A DNA stretch of 44,004 nucleotides, from contig DATBFX010000446.1 in NCBI GenBank assembly GCA_036558305.1, positions 1 to 44,004 on the forward strand, read 5' to 3'. Both the position numbers and the translations under genes were made by a program. Source of the stretch: DATBFX01 sp036558305. GTDB lineage: Bacteria > Chloroflexota > Chloroflexia > Thermomicrobiales > UBA6265. The notes below the pieces were generated by a model. It saw only the letters and a list, made by a program, of their open reading frames with translations. It had not been told where the DNA came from and did no database searches. Position 1 is the first letter of the stretch. Every line of letters begins with the position of its first letter. Positions 8,260 to 16,742 of the stretch are shown here, piece by piece.

Positions 8260-10023
8260 ATGCGCGACGAATGGCAGCAAGCCGGCCTACTTCCATCCGT
8301 TCTCTGCACCGGTCGTCTGGACCGGCGCGCGCTTCTCCGAATCGCCGGCACCCTCGGCGTTGCCGGGCCGTTCGGCGTCACTGCCCGCCGACTCGGCGCC
8401 GCGGCCCAAGACGGCGGCGGAGCGATCGTCGGGTCGCGGCCGCGCGCGGCGGTGATGCGGGAGATCCTCGGCGCCTACCCCCTGCGGCGCGAGGGGGCGC
8501 CCGAGGGCGGCTCGGTCATCGTCGCCACCACCAACGACATTGGGAGCGTCAATCCGCTCTTGTCCATCAGTGCGGCAGCATTCGATCTCCTCTCGCTGGT
8601 TTACGAGGGGCTGGTCGGCATTCATCCGGTCGATGGCTCGATTATCCCGGGGCTGGCCGACTACGAACTCGCGGCCGATGGAGTCACCTACACCTTCCGC
8701 ATCCACCCCGAGGCGCGCTTCTACGACGGCGCCCCGGTCACGGCCGCGGACGCCGAATTCACCCTCAACACGATCCTCGACCCGGCCTTCAACGCACCCG
8801 TTGCGTCGCGCGTCAAGGCGGTGCTGAAGGAGTACCGGGCCGTCGACGAGCGGACGTTCGTGATGGTTTCCGACGGACCCATCGCCGATTTCCTCTACGA
8901 GGCTCCCCCACTGGTGATGCCGAAGCACGTCTGGGCGGGCGTCGCCCCGGCCGACTGGCCGTCCGACCCCGGCAGCACCGGCACGGACCCGGCGCGGGTG
9001 GTCGGCAGCGGCCCGTACCGCTTCGTCGAGTGGGTCCAGGGCGACCACGCCACGCTCGCGCGCAACGACGACTACTGGGATCGGGAGCTGAGCCGGGTGC
9101 CCTACCTCGACCGCGCAATCTTCCAGGTCCTGCCCAACGACCAGACGACCGTCCTGGCGCTGGAGAACGGCAGCGTCGACCTGGCGGACTTGCCTCCCCG
9201 GGAGATCGGCCGTATCGCCAGCGCCGACGGACTGGTGGCCGTCACCTATGACACGCTCAGTTTCACTTTCTATGCCCACCAGCTCGATCCGGCCAAGACG
9301 ACCTTGTTCCAGGACAAGGCCGTTCGTCAGGCGCTCTTCGTCGCGCTCGACCGGCAGGCGATGGTCGATGCGTTCCAGGAGGGTCTGGGCGAGGTCGCCC
9401 GCGGCACCCACCCGCCGCTCTCGCCCGCCTACGCCCCCGCGCTCTTCGACGCGTACGACTTCGACCCCGCGCGCGCGCGTTCTCTGCTGGCGCAGGCCGG
9501 GTGGATGGACGCCGACGGCGACGGCGTCGTGGAGAAGGCAGGGCAGCGGTTCAGCTTCACCTTGCTGCACCCCAACAGCGCCTCCGCGTCCACCGCCGTC
9601 GACGCCTACATGCAGGATGCGTGGAAGGACGTCGGGGTCGAGATGAAGGTGGAGCAAATGGATTTTGCGACCGTCGTCGAGCGGATCGACGCCCGGAACT
9701 TCGAGATGGTTCGGCTGGGGTTCGGCTGGAACATCGACCCCGGTCAGGGCGTGATGTTCGAGAGCGGTGGCCCCTTCAACTTTTTCGGCTACAGCAATCC
9801 GGAGTACGACCGGCTCGAAGCCGAGCAACGGCGCACCCTGGATCCGGCGCGCCGGTTGGCGCTGATCACCGAGCAGGCGAAGATCGTCTGGGACGAACTC
9901 CCGATCGGCATCCTCTTCTTCGGCAGCCAGACCGTGGGCCACAACGCGCGGTTGCACGACGTCTTCCCGAACGCGTTCGGGGGGCTCATGTGGAGCGCCC
10001 CATTCTGGTACCTGGAGGGGTAA
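8260..10023 (+). CDS. ABC transporter family 5 solute-binding protein (peptide/nickel type)
   Basis: The 587-residue protein resembles periplasmic or lipid-anchored peptide-binding proteins (SBP_bac_5). Start ATG 8260 is preceded by GGAGGG. An N-terminal Tat-like segment (LDRRALLRIAGTLGVAG) precedes the mature domain. Family features include SLVYEGLVGIHPVDGSIIPG, the YTFRIHPEARFYDGAPVTAAD block, GSGPYRFVEW, and a C-terminal region ending with WDELPIGILFFGSQTVG. The length is slightly above the usual 500-560 residues. No permease or ATPase genes lie nearby; the neighbours are LuxR regulators. It is either an orphan binding protein sharing distant transporter subunits or a sensing partner. Substrate unknown. 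Confidence 0.88.
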   Translation: MRDEWQQAGLLPSVLCTGRLDRRALLRIAGTLGVAGPFGVTARRLGAAAQDGGGAIVGSRPRAAVMREILGAYPLRREGAPEGGSVIVATTNDIGSVNPLLSISAAAFDLLSLVYEGLVGIHPVDGSIIPGLADYELAADGVTYTFRIHPEARFYDGAPVTAADAEFTLNTILDPAFNAPVASRVKAVLKEYRAVDERTFVMVSDGPIADFLYEAPPLVMPKHVWAGVAPADWPSDPGSTGTDPARVVGSGPYRFVEWVQGDHATLARNDDYWDRELSRVPYLDRAIFQVLPNDQTTVLALENGSVDLADLPPREIGRIASADGLVAVTYDTLSFTFYAHQLDPAKTTLFQDKAVRQALFVALDRQAMVDAFQEGLGEVARGTHPPLSPAYAPALFDAYDFDPARARSLLAQAGWMDADGDGVVEKAGQRFSFTLLHPNSASASTAVDAYMQDAWKDVGVEMKVEQMDFATVVERIDARNFEMVRLGFGWNIDPGQGVMFESGGPFNFFGYSNPEYDRLEAEQRRTLDPARRLALITEQAKIVWDELPIGILFFGSQTVGHNARLHDVFPNAFGGLMWSAPFWYLEG

Positions 10024-10107
10024 GCGGCAGGCGGCGCGGCCTTGACGGCCGGCCCGGCGCGGCGGATGATGGGTGCGGTCGCCCCCGATCCGTCGGAGGT
10101 TTCGCCC

Positions 10108-12546
10108 GTGGCCGACCCCACCTCCGCCGAACCCCGCCCCCGGCCGGTCCCCCTGGTGCCGCTGCCGGAGCGGGCCGTGCTCGGCGGGCCGCTGCCGGCT
10201 TCGCCAACGAGCTTCGTCGGGCGGGAGCGCGAGGTCGCCGTCCTCACCGCCCTCCTGTGCCGCGACGGCGTCCGCCTCGTCACGTTGACCGGCCCGGGCG
10301 GGGTCGGCAAGACGCGGCTGGCGCTGCGGGTCGCCGCCGACCTCGCCGCCGAGTTCGCCGACGGCGCCCGCTTCGTCGACCTCAGCCCGCTCGTCGACCC
10401 CGACCTCGTCCTGCCGACGATCGCCCAGGCGCTGGGTCTGCGCCGGGCCGGCGACCAGCCGGTCGCGGAGGAGCTTGCCGCCTGGCTCGCCGGCCGCGAA
10501 CTGCTCCTCGTCCTCGACAACCTCGAGCGGGTCGTCGACGCCGCGCCCGAGCTGGCCGGGCTGCTCGCCGCCTGCCCGGCGGTGACGATCCTCGCGACCA
10601 GCCGCGTCGTGCTCCGCCTGTCGGCCGAGCACGTGGCCCCCGTCGAGCCGCTGGCCCTGCCCAACGTCTCGCGCCCCCGCCAGGCGAGCGACCTGGCGTC
10701 GGTCGAAGCGGTCGCCCTCTTCGTCCAGCGCGCGCAGGCGGCCGACCCGGGCTTCGCCCTGACCGGGGCCAACGCCCCGACCGTCGAGGCGATCGTTCGC
10801 CACCTCGAGGGGCTGCCGCTGGCCATCGAGCTGGCGGCGGCGCGGGTGCGCTCCCTCTCCCCGGCTGCCCTGCTGGACCGCTTCACCCAGAGGGTCCCGG
10901 ATCGCCTGCGCCTCCTGACCGGTGGGCCGCGGGACCAGCCCGCGCGGCAACGGACGATGCGGGACGCGATCGCATGGAGCCACGACCTGCTCAGCCCGGC
11001 GGAGCAGACCCTCTTCCGGCGGCTGGCGGTCTTCGTCGGCGGCTGCACATTGGAGGCGGCGGAGGCGGTGGCAGGGGGACAGGGGGACAGGGGGACAGGG
11101 GGGCAGGACGGAGAAGCGCCTGGCGTCTGCCCCCCTGTCCCCCTGTCCCCCTCCGTCGTCGAGGGCATCGGCTCCCTGGTGGACCAGAGCCTGCTCCAGA
11201 AGGTCGAGTCGCCGAGCGGTCCCCGCTACGCGATGCTGGAGACGGTACGCCAGTTCGCGCGGGAGCGCCTCCAGGAGAGCGGCGACCGTGCGTCGCTCGA
11301 GCGGGCGCACGCCGCCTGGTGTCTGGCGCTCGTCGAACCGTACGCCCCGTGGCGCCTGGGCAAGGTGCCGATGCCGTCGCTGGACGTGCGGGAGGCCGAG
11401 CTCGACAACCTGCGGGCGGCGCTGGCGTGGGCGATCGCGCACGAGGAGGCCGAGACGGCGCAGCGCCTCGCCGCCGCGCTCCACAGGTTCTGGGGCAAGA
11501 TGGGTCGCCAGCGCGAAGGGCTCAGGTGGGGGGAGCGCGCCTTGGCGCTTCCCGGCGAGGTGCCGCCGGTGGTCCGGGCCCTGACCCTGATCGCCGTCAG
11601 CTGGCTGGCGGACTGCAACGGCGACCCCGCGGCGAGGCGACCGCTGGCCGAAGAGGGGTTGGCGATCAGCCGGGCGCTCGGCGAGGTTGTGCCGGCGGTG
11701 TGGGCCTGCTTCGCCCTTGCCGATATCTCGGGCGCTGAGGGCGACCTCGATCAGGTGGAAGCCTGGTTCGACCGGGCGTTGGCGCTCGCTCGCGCCCTCG
11801 GCGCGCATCGGTGGGTGAACCTCTTTCTCACCAACCTCGGCGGGGTGGCCGCGCGCCGCGGCGACCACGCGCGGGCGATCGCACTGATGGAGGAGTCGCT
11901 GCAGAGCGCTCGCTCCCTCCACGATCCCCAACTGGTCCGCGTCGCGGCCGATAACCTGGCCTGCGTGCTCTGGGATCAGGGCCAGCCGCGGCGGGCAGCG
12001 GCACTGCGGCGCGAGGAACTCGGGCTCTCCGGACCCGGCGACGTGGTCTGGCTGCTCGCCGAGTGCGCGGATTGGGGTCTTGCCGCCGGCCAGCCGGGGC
12101 CGGCCGCCCGCCTCCTCGGCGCCTCCGCCGCGCTGCGGGCCGGGTTCGACGATCCTCATCCGTTCGGGGACGACCCCTGTGAGGTGGACTGGGTCGCGGC
12201 GGGCCGGGCCGCGCTGGGCGAGCCGGCCTTCGCCGCAGCGTGGGAGGCGGGGACGGAGCTCTCGCTGGAGGCGGCCGTCGCCGAAGCGGACGCGCTGCTG
12301 GCCGCCCTGGCCGCCGCGCCGGAGCCGGCCGAGGCCGCGCCGGCGGTCGTCCCCGGCGGCCTGACGCCGCGCGAGTTGGAGGTGCTGCGGCTGGTGGCGG
12401 CCGGGCGCTCCAATCAGGCGATCGCCGACGAACTGTTCATCAGCCACGGCACTGCCGCCACCCACGTCCGCAACATTCTCGGCAAGCTCGGCCTCGACTC
12501 CCGGACCGCCCTCGCCGCCTGGGCCATCCGCTACGGCCTCGCCTGA
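10108..12546 (+). CDS. LuxR-family STAND ATPase transcriptional regulator (third paralogue)
   Basis: The 812-residue regulator starts at GTG 10108; CGGAGGT at 10094-10100 is well placed and the N-terminus (VADPTSAEPRP) matches the paralogue at 5500. Motifs in order: TSFVGREREV, Walker A TGPGGVGKTRLAL, Walker B LLLVLDNLERV, GLPLAIELAAARV, winged-helix LFRRLAVFVGGC, TPR-like helices, and a LuxR HTH (LTPRELEVLRLV, ELFISHGTAATHV, about 12361-12530). An in-frame inverted repeat with a 26-bp perfect stem (11081-11152) lies in the same linker as the repeats in the other two regulators. A hairpin follows the stop. Downstream genes encode secreted products. Confidence 0.9.
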   Translation: MADPTSAEPRPRPVPLVPLPERAVLGGPLPASPTSFVGREREVAVLTALLCRDGVRLVTLTGPGGVGKTRLALRVAADLAAEFADGARFVDLSPLVDPDLVLPTIAQALGLRRAGDQPVAEELAAWLAGRELLLVLDNLERVVDAAPELAGLLAACPAVTILATSRVVLRLSAEHVAPVEPLALPNVSRPRQASDLASVEAVALFVQRAQAADPGFALTGANAPTVEAIVRHLEGLPLAIELAAARVRSLSPAALLDRFTQRVPDRLRLLTGGPRDQPARQRTMRDAIAWSHDLLSPAEQTLFRRLAVFVGGCTLEAAEAVAGGQGDRGTGGQDGEAPGVCPPVPLSPSVVEGIGSLVDQSLLQKVESPSGPRYAMLETVRQFARERLQESGDRASLERAHAAWCLALVEPYAPWRLGKVPMPSLDVREAELDNLRAALAWAIAHEEAETAQRLAAALHRFWGKMGRQREGLRWGERALALPGEVPPVVRALTLIAVSWLADCNGDPAARRPLAEEGLAISRALGEVVPAVWACFALADISGAEGDLDQVEAWFDRALALARALGAHRWVNLFLTNLGGVAARRGDHARAIALMEESLQSARSLHDPQLVRVAADNLACVLWDQGQPRRAAALRREELGLSGPGDVVWLLAECADWGLAAGQPGPAARLLGASAALRAGFDDPHPFGDDPCEVDWVAAGRAALGEPAFAAAWEAGTELSLEAAVAEADALLAALAAAPEPAEAAPAVVPGGLTPRELEVLRLVAAGRSNQAIADELFISHGTAATHVRNILGKLGLDSRTALAAWAIRYGLA
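11081..11152 (+). repeat. 26-bp perfect inverted repeat of G-rich octamers inside regulator gene
   Basis: ACAGGGGG-type octamers begin at about 11072. Bases 11081-11106 pair perfectly with 11127-11152 around a 20-nt loop. The arms encode GGQGDRGTGGQ and CPPVPLSPS, so the frame is preserved. The left side also has four runs of five or six G separated by ACA. Confidence 0.85.
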
Positions 12547-12548
12547 CC

Positions 12549-12565
12549 GGGGCCGGTCCGGCCCC
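12549..12565 (+). terminator. Hairpin after third regulator
   Basis: GGGGCC (12549-12554) pairs with GGCCCC (12560-12565) around GGTCC, directly after the TGA. The stem is short but GC-only. There is no T-tract. Confidence 0.35.
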
Positions 12566-12589
12566 CGCCGAGCCACGCCAACCCTCGTC

Positions 12590-12609
12590 CCTACCCATTA
12601 ATAGGTAGG
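12590..12609. promoter_or_regulatory. Small inverted repeat upstream of secreted peptide gene
   Basis: CCTACC (12590-12595) and GGTAGG (12604-12609) flank the AT-rich octamer CATTAATA. A second short hairpin, CCCGA and TCGGG around ATACCTATC, follows near 12632-12650. They sit 100-160 nt before the peptide start and could be operators or part of a leader; nothing assigns a regulator. Confidence 0.3.
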
Positions 12610-12748
12610 CGCCAGCCGCGCCAGCCTCCTCCCCGAATACCTATCTCGGGAGATGTTCGACGCCGCCGCCGGGCGCAGTATGCGTCCATGGACGGCGGGA
12701 CGACGCCGGCACGGATCAGTCCAATCGACAGCAATGAGGAGGCAAGGA

Positions 12749-12970
12749 ATGAAGACGCAGATGACGAAGTTGGCGGCGGTGGTGGCAATGGCGATCGCGC
12801 TGGCGTTCGGGACGGCGGGAACGACCACGGCGAGGTCCACGGTCCCTTGCACCGAACGGCGCGAGGCCGGAGGCGGCAAGAGGGTGATTCAGTTCAGCGC
12901 CGACAAGGATGGGACGCCGCGAGCGGGGTACATGGTCGGCCGGTTCTTCGTCGGCTTCCTGCCGGAGTAG
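12749..12970 (+). CDS. Small secreted protein, 73 residues, unknown function
   Basis: The start is ATG 12749, with GAGGAGG about 8 nt upstream. The protein has a clear signal peptide: Lys near the start, then LAAVVAMAIALAFG and a likely cleavage near TTTARS. The mature part is about 45 residues with one Cys and a basic, Gly-rich middle (RREAGGGKRV), ending RFFVGFLPE. I recognise no family. It is directly downstream of the third LuxR regulator and upstream of a SnoaL remnant, so co-regulation with exported proteins is possible. The Shine-Dalgarno and signal peptide together make it a likely real gene despite its size. Confidence 0.6.
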   Translation: MKTQMTKLAAVVAMAIALAFGTAGTTTARSTVPCTERREAGGGKRVIQFSADKDGTPRAGYMVGRFFVGFLPE

Positions 12971-13004
12971 CTCACCGGAGCGGCGGCGCCCTCGCGAGCC
13001 GCCG

Positions 13005-13455
13005 GTGAACGGCACAGGTGCCAGCCAGGCGCGGCCCGCCTCGCCGCATCTGGCCCACTCTCGCGGAGGCCGGGCGCGCACGGCGGCCGCTGCCTTTTGC
13101 CTCCTGGTCTGCCTGACCGTTGCCGCCCTCGCGGCAGTCGGCGCCGAATTGGCGCTGGCCCATCGGGCGCCGGTCGCGGCAGAGGTCGACCGGGAGGCGG
13201 AGGCCGCCGCCTCCTTCGTCGCCCGCTTCTCTGCCGAGGTCTGGAACGGCGGCAGATTGACGAACTTCGCGGACTACGTCGCCGACGAGCACGCCTACCA
13301 CGACCCATTCACCCCGGCCGCTCCGGTCGGTCCCGACGCGGTCGCCGAGGTCGTTGCCGGCTTGCGCGCGGCCTTTCCGGACCTCACGTTGACGCGCGAC
13401 GCCGCACGCCGCGATCCGGGCGACGAAGCGTCGAGTGTCGTCCGCGTCGACGCCG
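13005..13455 (+). pseudogene. 3'-truncated SnoaL-like exported protein gene
   Basis: From a possible GTG at 13005 the frame encodes a hydrophobic segment (FCLLVCLTVAALAAVGAELA) and then a SnoaL-like start (AAASFVARFSAEVWNGG, AEVVAGLRAAFPDLTLT, SSVVRVDAES) that aligns with the intact protein at 2361. At about 13455 the similarity stops where the intact protein continues with its WGPLDLF region. The frame then has no stop until far inside the next gene. This looks like a copy that lost its second half. No convincing ribosome-binding site is seen. Confidence 0.6.
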
Positions 13456-13620
13456 AATCCTCGCCGTCTCTCCCCGTCTATCACATTTCGTCTAGGTATC
13501 CTCGGACGCCCTTCCCTCGAATTCATCAGTCTCGTAGATGTGCCCTCTGCGTGGCGCGGGCAGACTGGGCGGACCCTGGGCAACCCGTGCCCAGACGCTT
13601 CACGTGCCAAGGAGAAAGCC

Positions 13621-14811
13621 GTGTTGACGAAGCGATCGCGGATGGGACTGTTCGGTGTGCTGGTTATTGCCTTGCTCCTGTTGCCGATCGGGGTGCTCGC
13701 TCAGGAGGCGACTCCGGCCGCCGGTGGGGCGCCGCCGTTGCCGGAGCCGTCGGCCAACGTGTCCGTGTTCGCGACGGGGCTCGACAACCCGCGCGGTCTG
13801 AAGTTCGGGCCGGACGGGGCGCTCTACGTCGCCGAGGGCGGCAAGGGCGGGACCGATTCGACCGAGGGGCAGTGCACGCAGGTCGTGCCGCCGGTCGGGC
13901 CGTACACCGGGGGCAAGACGGCGCGCATCTCGAAGCTCGACGCGGCGGGGCAGCGGACGACGGTTGCCGACGGGCTGCCATCCAACCAGACCGCGCCCGC
14001 GGTCGGCAGCCAGGTCAGCGGTATCGCCGACATCGCCTGGGTCGGGGAGACGATGTACGCCCTGCTCGCGGGCGGCGGATGTTCCCACGGTCATCCGAAC
14101 GATCCCAATGGGGTGCTGCGGGTGAACGCGGACGGGACGACCGAACTGATCGCCGATCTGAGCGCCTTCGTCAAGGCGCACCCGGTCGCCAAACCGAATC
14201 CGGGGGACTTCGAGCCCGACGAAGGTGCCTACGCGATGATCGAGCGCGATGGCGCGCTCTACGTGGTCCACCCCAACCACGGCGCCGTCGAGAAGGTGAC
14301 CCCGGAGGGGGCGATCACTCGGGTGGTCGACGTGTCGGCGAGCGAGGGGCACGTCGTGCCGACGGCGATTGCGCTCGGGCCGGACGGGAACTTCTACGTC
14401 GGGACGCTGTTGACCTTCCCGGTAGCGGCCGGGGCGGCCAAGATCTACCGGCTGACGCCGGACGGACAGCTGAGCACCTACGCCGAGGGGTTGACGGCGG
14501 TGCTCGGGCTCGCCTTCGACGCGCAAGGTCGACTCTACGTCCTGGAAACGTCGGGCGCGGGCAGCCCCGATGCGCCGATCGTTCCGGGCAGCGGGCGCGT
14601 CGTGCGGCTGACCGACGACGGCGGGCTTGAGGCGATGGCGACGGGCCTGGTCTTCCCGACCGCAATGACGTTCGGGGCGGACGGCGCCCTCTACGTCTCG
14701 AACTACGGTTTCCTCTTCCCGCCGGGTGCCGGTCAGGTCGTGCGCATCGGCGTGGCGGCGCCACTGCCAGGGCAACCCGCGGGGTCGCCGGCGGCCGGTG
14801 CGTCGTCCTAG
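13621..14811 (+). CDS. ScyD/ScyE family secreted beta-propeller-like protein
   Basis: The 396-residue protein starts at GTG 13621, with AAGGAG 7 nt upstream. An N-terminal signal peptide (GLFGVLVIALLLLPIGVLAQ) sends it out of the cytoplasm. The mature part has repeated NHL/SMP-30-like blades: GLDNPRGLKFGPDGALYVAE, PTAIALGPDGNFYVGT, LGLAFDAQGRLYVLE, PTAMTFGADGALYVSN. This pattern is typical of the ScyD/ScyE family first named from cyanobacterial scytonemin clusters, but nothing here suggests scytonemin synthesis. The C-terminus is Pro/Ala/Gly-rich. Substrate unknown. Remnant SnoaL genes lie on both sides. Confidence 0.8.
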   Translation: MLTKRSRMGLFGVLVIALLLLPIGVLAQEATPAAGGAPPLPEPSANVSVFATGLDNPRGLKFGPDGALYVAEGGKGGTDSTEGQCTQVVPPVGPYTGGKTARISKLDAAGQRTTVADGLPSNQTAPAVGSQVSGIADIAWVGETMYALLAGGGCSHGHPNDPNGVLRVNADGTTELIADLSAFVKAHPVAKPNPGDFEPDEGAYAMIERDGALYVVHPNHGAVEKVTPEGAITRVVDVSASEGHVVPTAIALGPDGNFYVGTLLTFPVAAGAAKIYRLTPDGQLSTYAEGLTAVLGLAFDAQGRLYVLETSGAGSPDAPIVPGSGRVVRLTDDGGLEAMATGLVFPTAMTFGADGALYVSNYGFLFPPGAGQVVRIGVAAPLPGQPAGSPAAGASS

Positions 14812-14831
14812 CGATTGGTACAGGTTCGCCG

Positions 14832-15649
14832 GTGCTTCCCGCTGTATACCTGGAACGGCGACGGTTCGTTTCGTGGGTACTGTCGCTCGGCCTCGCCGTC
14901 GTCACCGGAGCGGCGCTCGCCCAGGCGGTCGCGGTGGCGGCGGTACCGGTCGCCGTGCCCGCCTTCTCCGACTGACGGACCGCCGAGGCGGTCGATGCGT
15001 TCTACGCGGTGGTCAACACGGTCATCCGGACGGGCGACGCCTCGGCGCACGAGGCGACCGTGGCGCCGGACTTCGCCAACCGCACCGACCGCGTGGGCGT
15101 GACTCCCGGCCGCGCCGGTCCCGGCCGCTACCTGGCCGCGATCCATGCCACGACCCCGACGGCACGGCTTGCCGTCGAGGACCTCGTCGCCGTCGACGAC
15201 CGGGCGATGGTGCGGGTCACGTTCCGAGCGGACGTGCCGCACGTATTTCTCGGCGCGTCGGTGCGCGGCGTGCCGGGGCGTGGGGAACGCTCGACGTCTT
15301 CCACGTCGCCGGCCGGCGGGTGGTCGAGCGCTGGGGCGACGGCGGGAACGGGGTTATTCTGGAGACGCTCGGGACGGCGCAGCTCGGCACGAGGTTGCCG
15401 GTCCGCGCGGGCGTCGCCCTCGAGCGCGTGACGTTTCGGCCCGGCGACGCGATCGCCGGGCCGACCCCCGAATCGCGTCTTCTCTGGCTCGAGTCGGGGA
15501 CCCTCACCGTGGTGGCCGGCCCCGGGTCGAACGCGCCTGTGCTGGTCACGAGGACCGACGATGTCGCCACCGGGAGCGTGGTCTCGTTCGGCAACACTGG
15601 TGCCTCGCCCGCGGTCGTCGTCCTCGTGGTGATCGCACCCCTCGCGTAG
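14832..15649 (+). pseudogene. SnoaL-cupin exported protein gene broken by a stop and a frameshift
   Basis: From GTG 14832 the frame encodes a signal-like segment (FVSWVLSLGLAVVTGAALAQ), then meets an in-frame TGA at 14973-14975 between FSD and RTAEAVDAFYAVVN. The SnoaL part continues in the same frame to VPHVFLGASVRGVPG, and near 15270-15290 the similarity moves to another frame (AWGTLDVFHVAGRRVVERWG) and runs into the cupin-like segment (LLWLESGTLTVVAGPG) to the stop at 15649. The order matches the intact protein at 2361, without its second cupin-like part. Two independent lesions make expression of a full product unlikely. Confidence 0.8.
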
Positions 15650-15718
15650 ACGCCCGTGCGCCGTCATCTAGAATGCCTTCGTGGAAGAGTGCGAGTGGGA
15701 CCGAGCCGGGGAGGGCGC

Positions 15719-16735
15719 ATGAAGATCGGCGTGGCGTACTACGATTCGCGGTTGCTCAAGCACGTGCGGGCGGATCTGGACGACATGGTCGCCCATGGCT
15801 GCACCTACGTCGTGCACTGCCTGTCCGAAACGGACGTCATCTTCTACAAGGAATCGATGCGGGCGGTGGTCGCGGAGACGAAAGCGCGCGGGCTCGAGGT
15901 CTGGATGGACCCGTGGGGGATCGGCAACGTGTTCGGGGGCGAGCCGCACCGGTCGGCGTTCGTGGGCCTCCATCCGGAGGCGGTCCAAATCCGGTCGGAT
16001 GGTGTCCGGACCGATTGGGCGTGTCCCAATCAGCCGGCGTTCCATCAGTTCGTCCGCGAGTGGGTCGATCACGCGGCCGACATCGGCAGCGACGTCGTTT
16101 TCTGGGACGAACCCCACTATTTCCCTGCCCAGCACCTCGGATTGCCGGGTGTCTGGACGTGCCGGTGTGATCTCTGCCAGGACCTGTTCCGCCGGCGTTT
16201 CGGCTACGCGATGCCGACCGACCAGAGCGAGGACGTGCTGACCTTCCGGCAGGACGCGCTGACTAATCTCCTGGGGATTGGGTTCGCGCGTGCGAAGGAG
16301 CGCGGATTGAACAATGCGCTCTGTCCCCTCCCGACCGACAATCCCAACCGCAGTTTTCGGGATTGGGACGCCACGGCCGACATCCCCGGTCTCGACATCT
16401 TCGGCACCGACCCCTACTGGACCGGCAAGGCGATCGATACCGCCGAGTACGTCGGTCGCGTCACCCGCGAGGTCGTCGCGCTCTGTCGAGCCCGCGGGTT
16501 GGAGGATCACATCTGGATCCAGGCGTTCGAGATTCCGACGGGCGGCGAGTTCGAGGTCCGCCGCGCGATCGAGGCGGCGGCGGCCAACGGGGCGAGCAAC
16601 ATCGCGGCCTGGGGGTATCTCGGGTGCGCGGGGATGTCGACGGCGAGTTGCGGGCGGCCGGAGTTGGTTTGGGAGATGATGGGGGAAGCGTTTCGGCGGT
16701 TGCATGCTGGTGAGCCGGTAGCCGGTAGCCGGTAG
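15719..16735 (+). CDS. Putative TIM-barrel glycoside hydrolase-like protein
   Basis: The 338-residue protein starts at ATG 15719 after GGGGAGGGCGC. There is no signal peptide. The sequence alternates strands and helices like a TIM barrel: KIGVAYYDSRLL, GLEVWMDPWGIGNVFGG, SDVVFWDEPHYF, DIFGTDPYWTG, HIWIQAFEIPTGGEFEV, NIAAWGYLGCAG. Acidic residues in FWDEPH and QAFEIP lie where a glycosidase might place its acid pair. A CDLC pair follows WTCR. No family is recognised with certainty. The last codons (EPVAGSR and the stop) are formed by a GCCGGTA tandem repeat. A GNAT gene follows after 7 nt. Confidence 0.6.
   Translation: MKIGVAYYDSRLLKHVRADLDDMVAHGCTYVVHCLSETDVIFYKESMRAVVAETKARGLEVWMDPWGIGNVFGGEPHRSAFVGLHPEAVQIRSDGVRTDWACPNQPAFHQFVREWVDHAADIGSDVVFWDEPHYFPAQHLGLPGVWTCRCDLCQDLFRRRFGYAMPTDQSEDVLTFRQDALTNLLGIGFARAKERGLNNALCPLPTDNPNRSFRDWDATADIPGLDIFGTDPYWTGKAIDTAEYVGRVTREVVALCRARGLEDHIWIQAFEIPTGGEFEVRRAIEAAAANGASNIAAWGYLGCAGMSTASCGRPELVWEMMGEAFRRLHAGEPVAGSR
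16714..16734 (+). repeat. GCCGGTA x3 heptamer array at gene end
   Basis: Three perfect GCCGGTA units form the last codons and most of the stop codon of the upstream gene and abut the GGAG of the next gene. A related array is at 32651-32671. Confidence 0.75.
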
Positions 16736-16742
16736 GAGAGGC

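Noticed and set aside
8287..12576. A 1429-codon open frame on the minus strand opposite the solute-binding protein and the third regulator
   Set aside because: It is Arg/Gly/Pro-rich, has no domain motifs, and is fully antisense to two genes with clear motifs; a GC-bias shadow.
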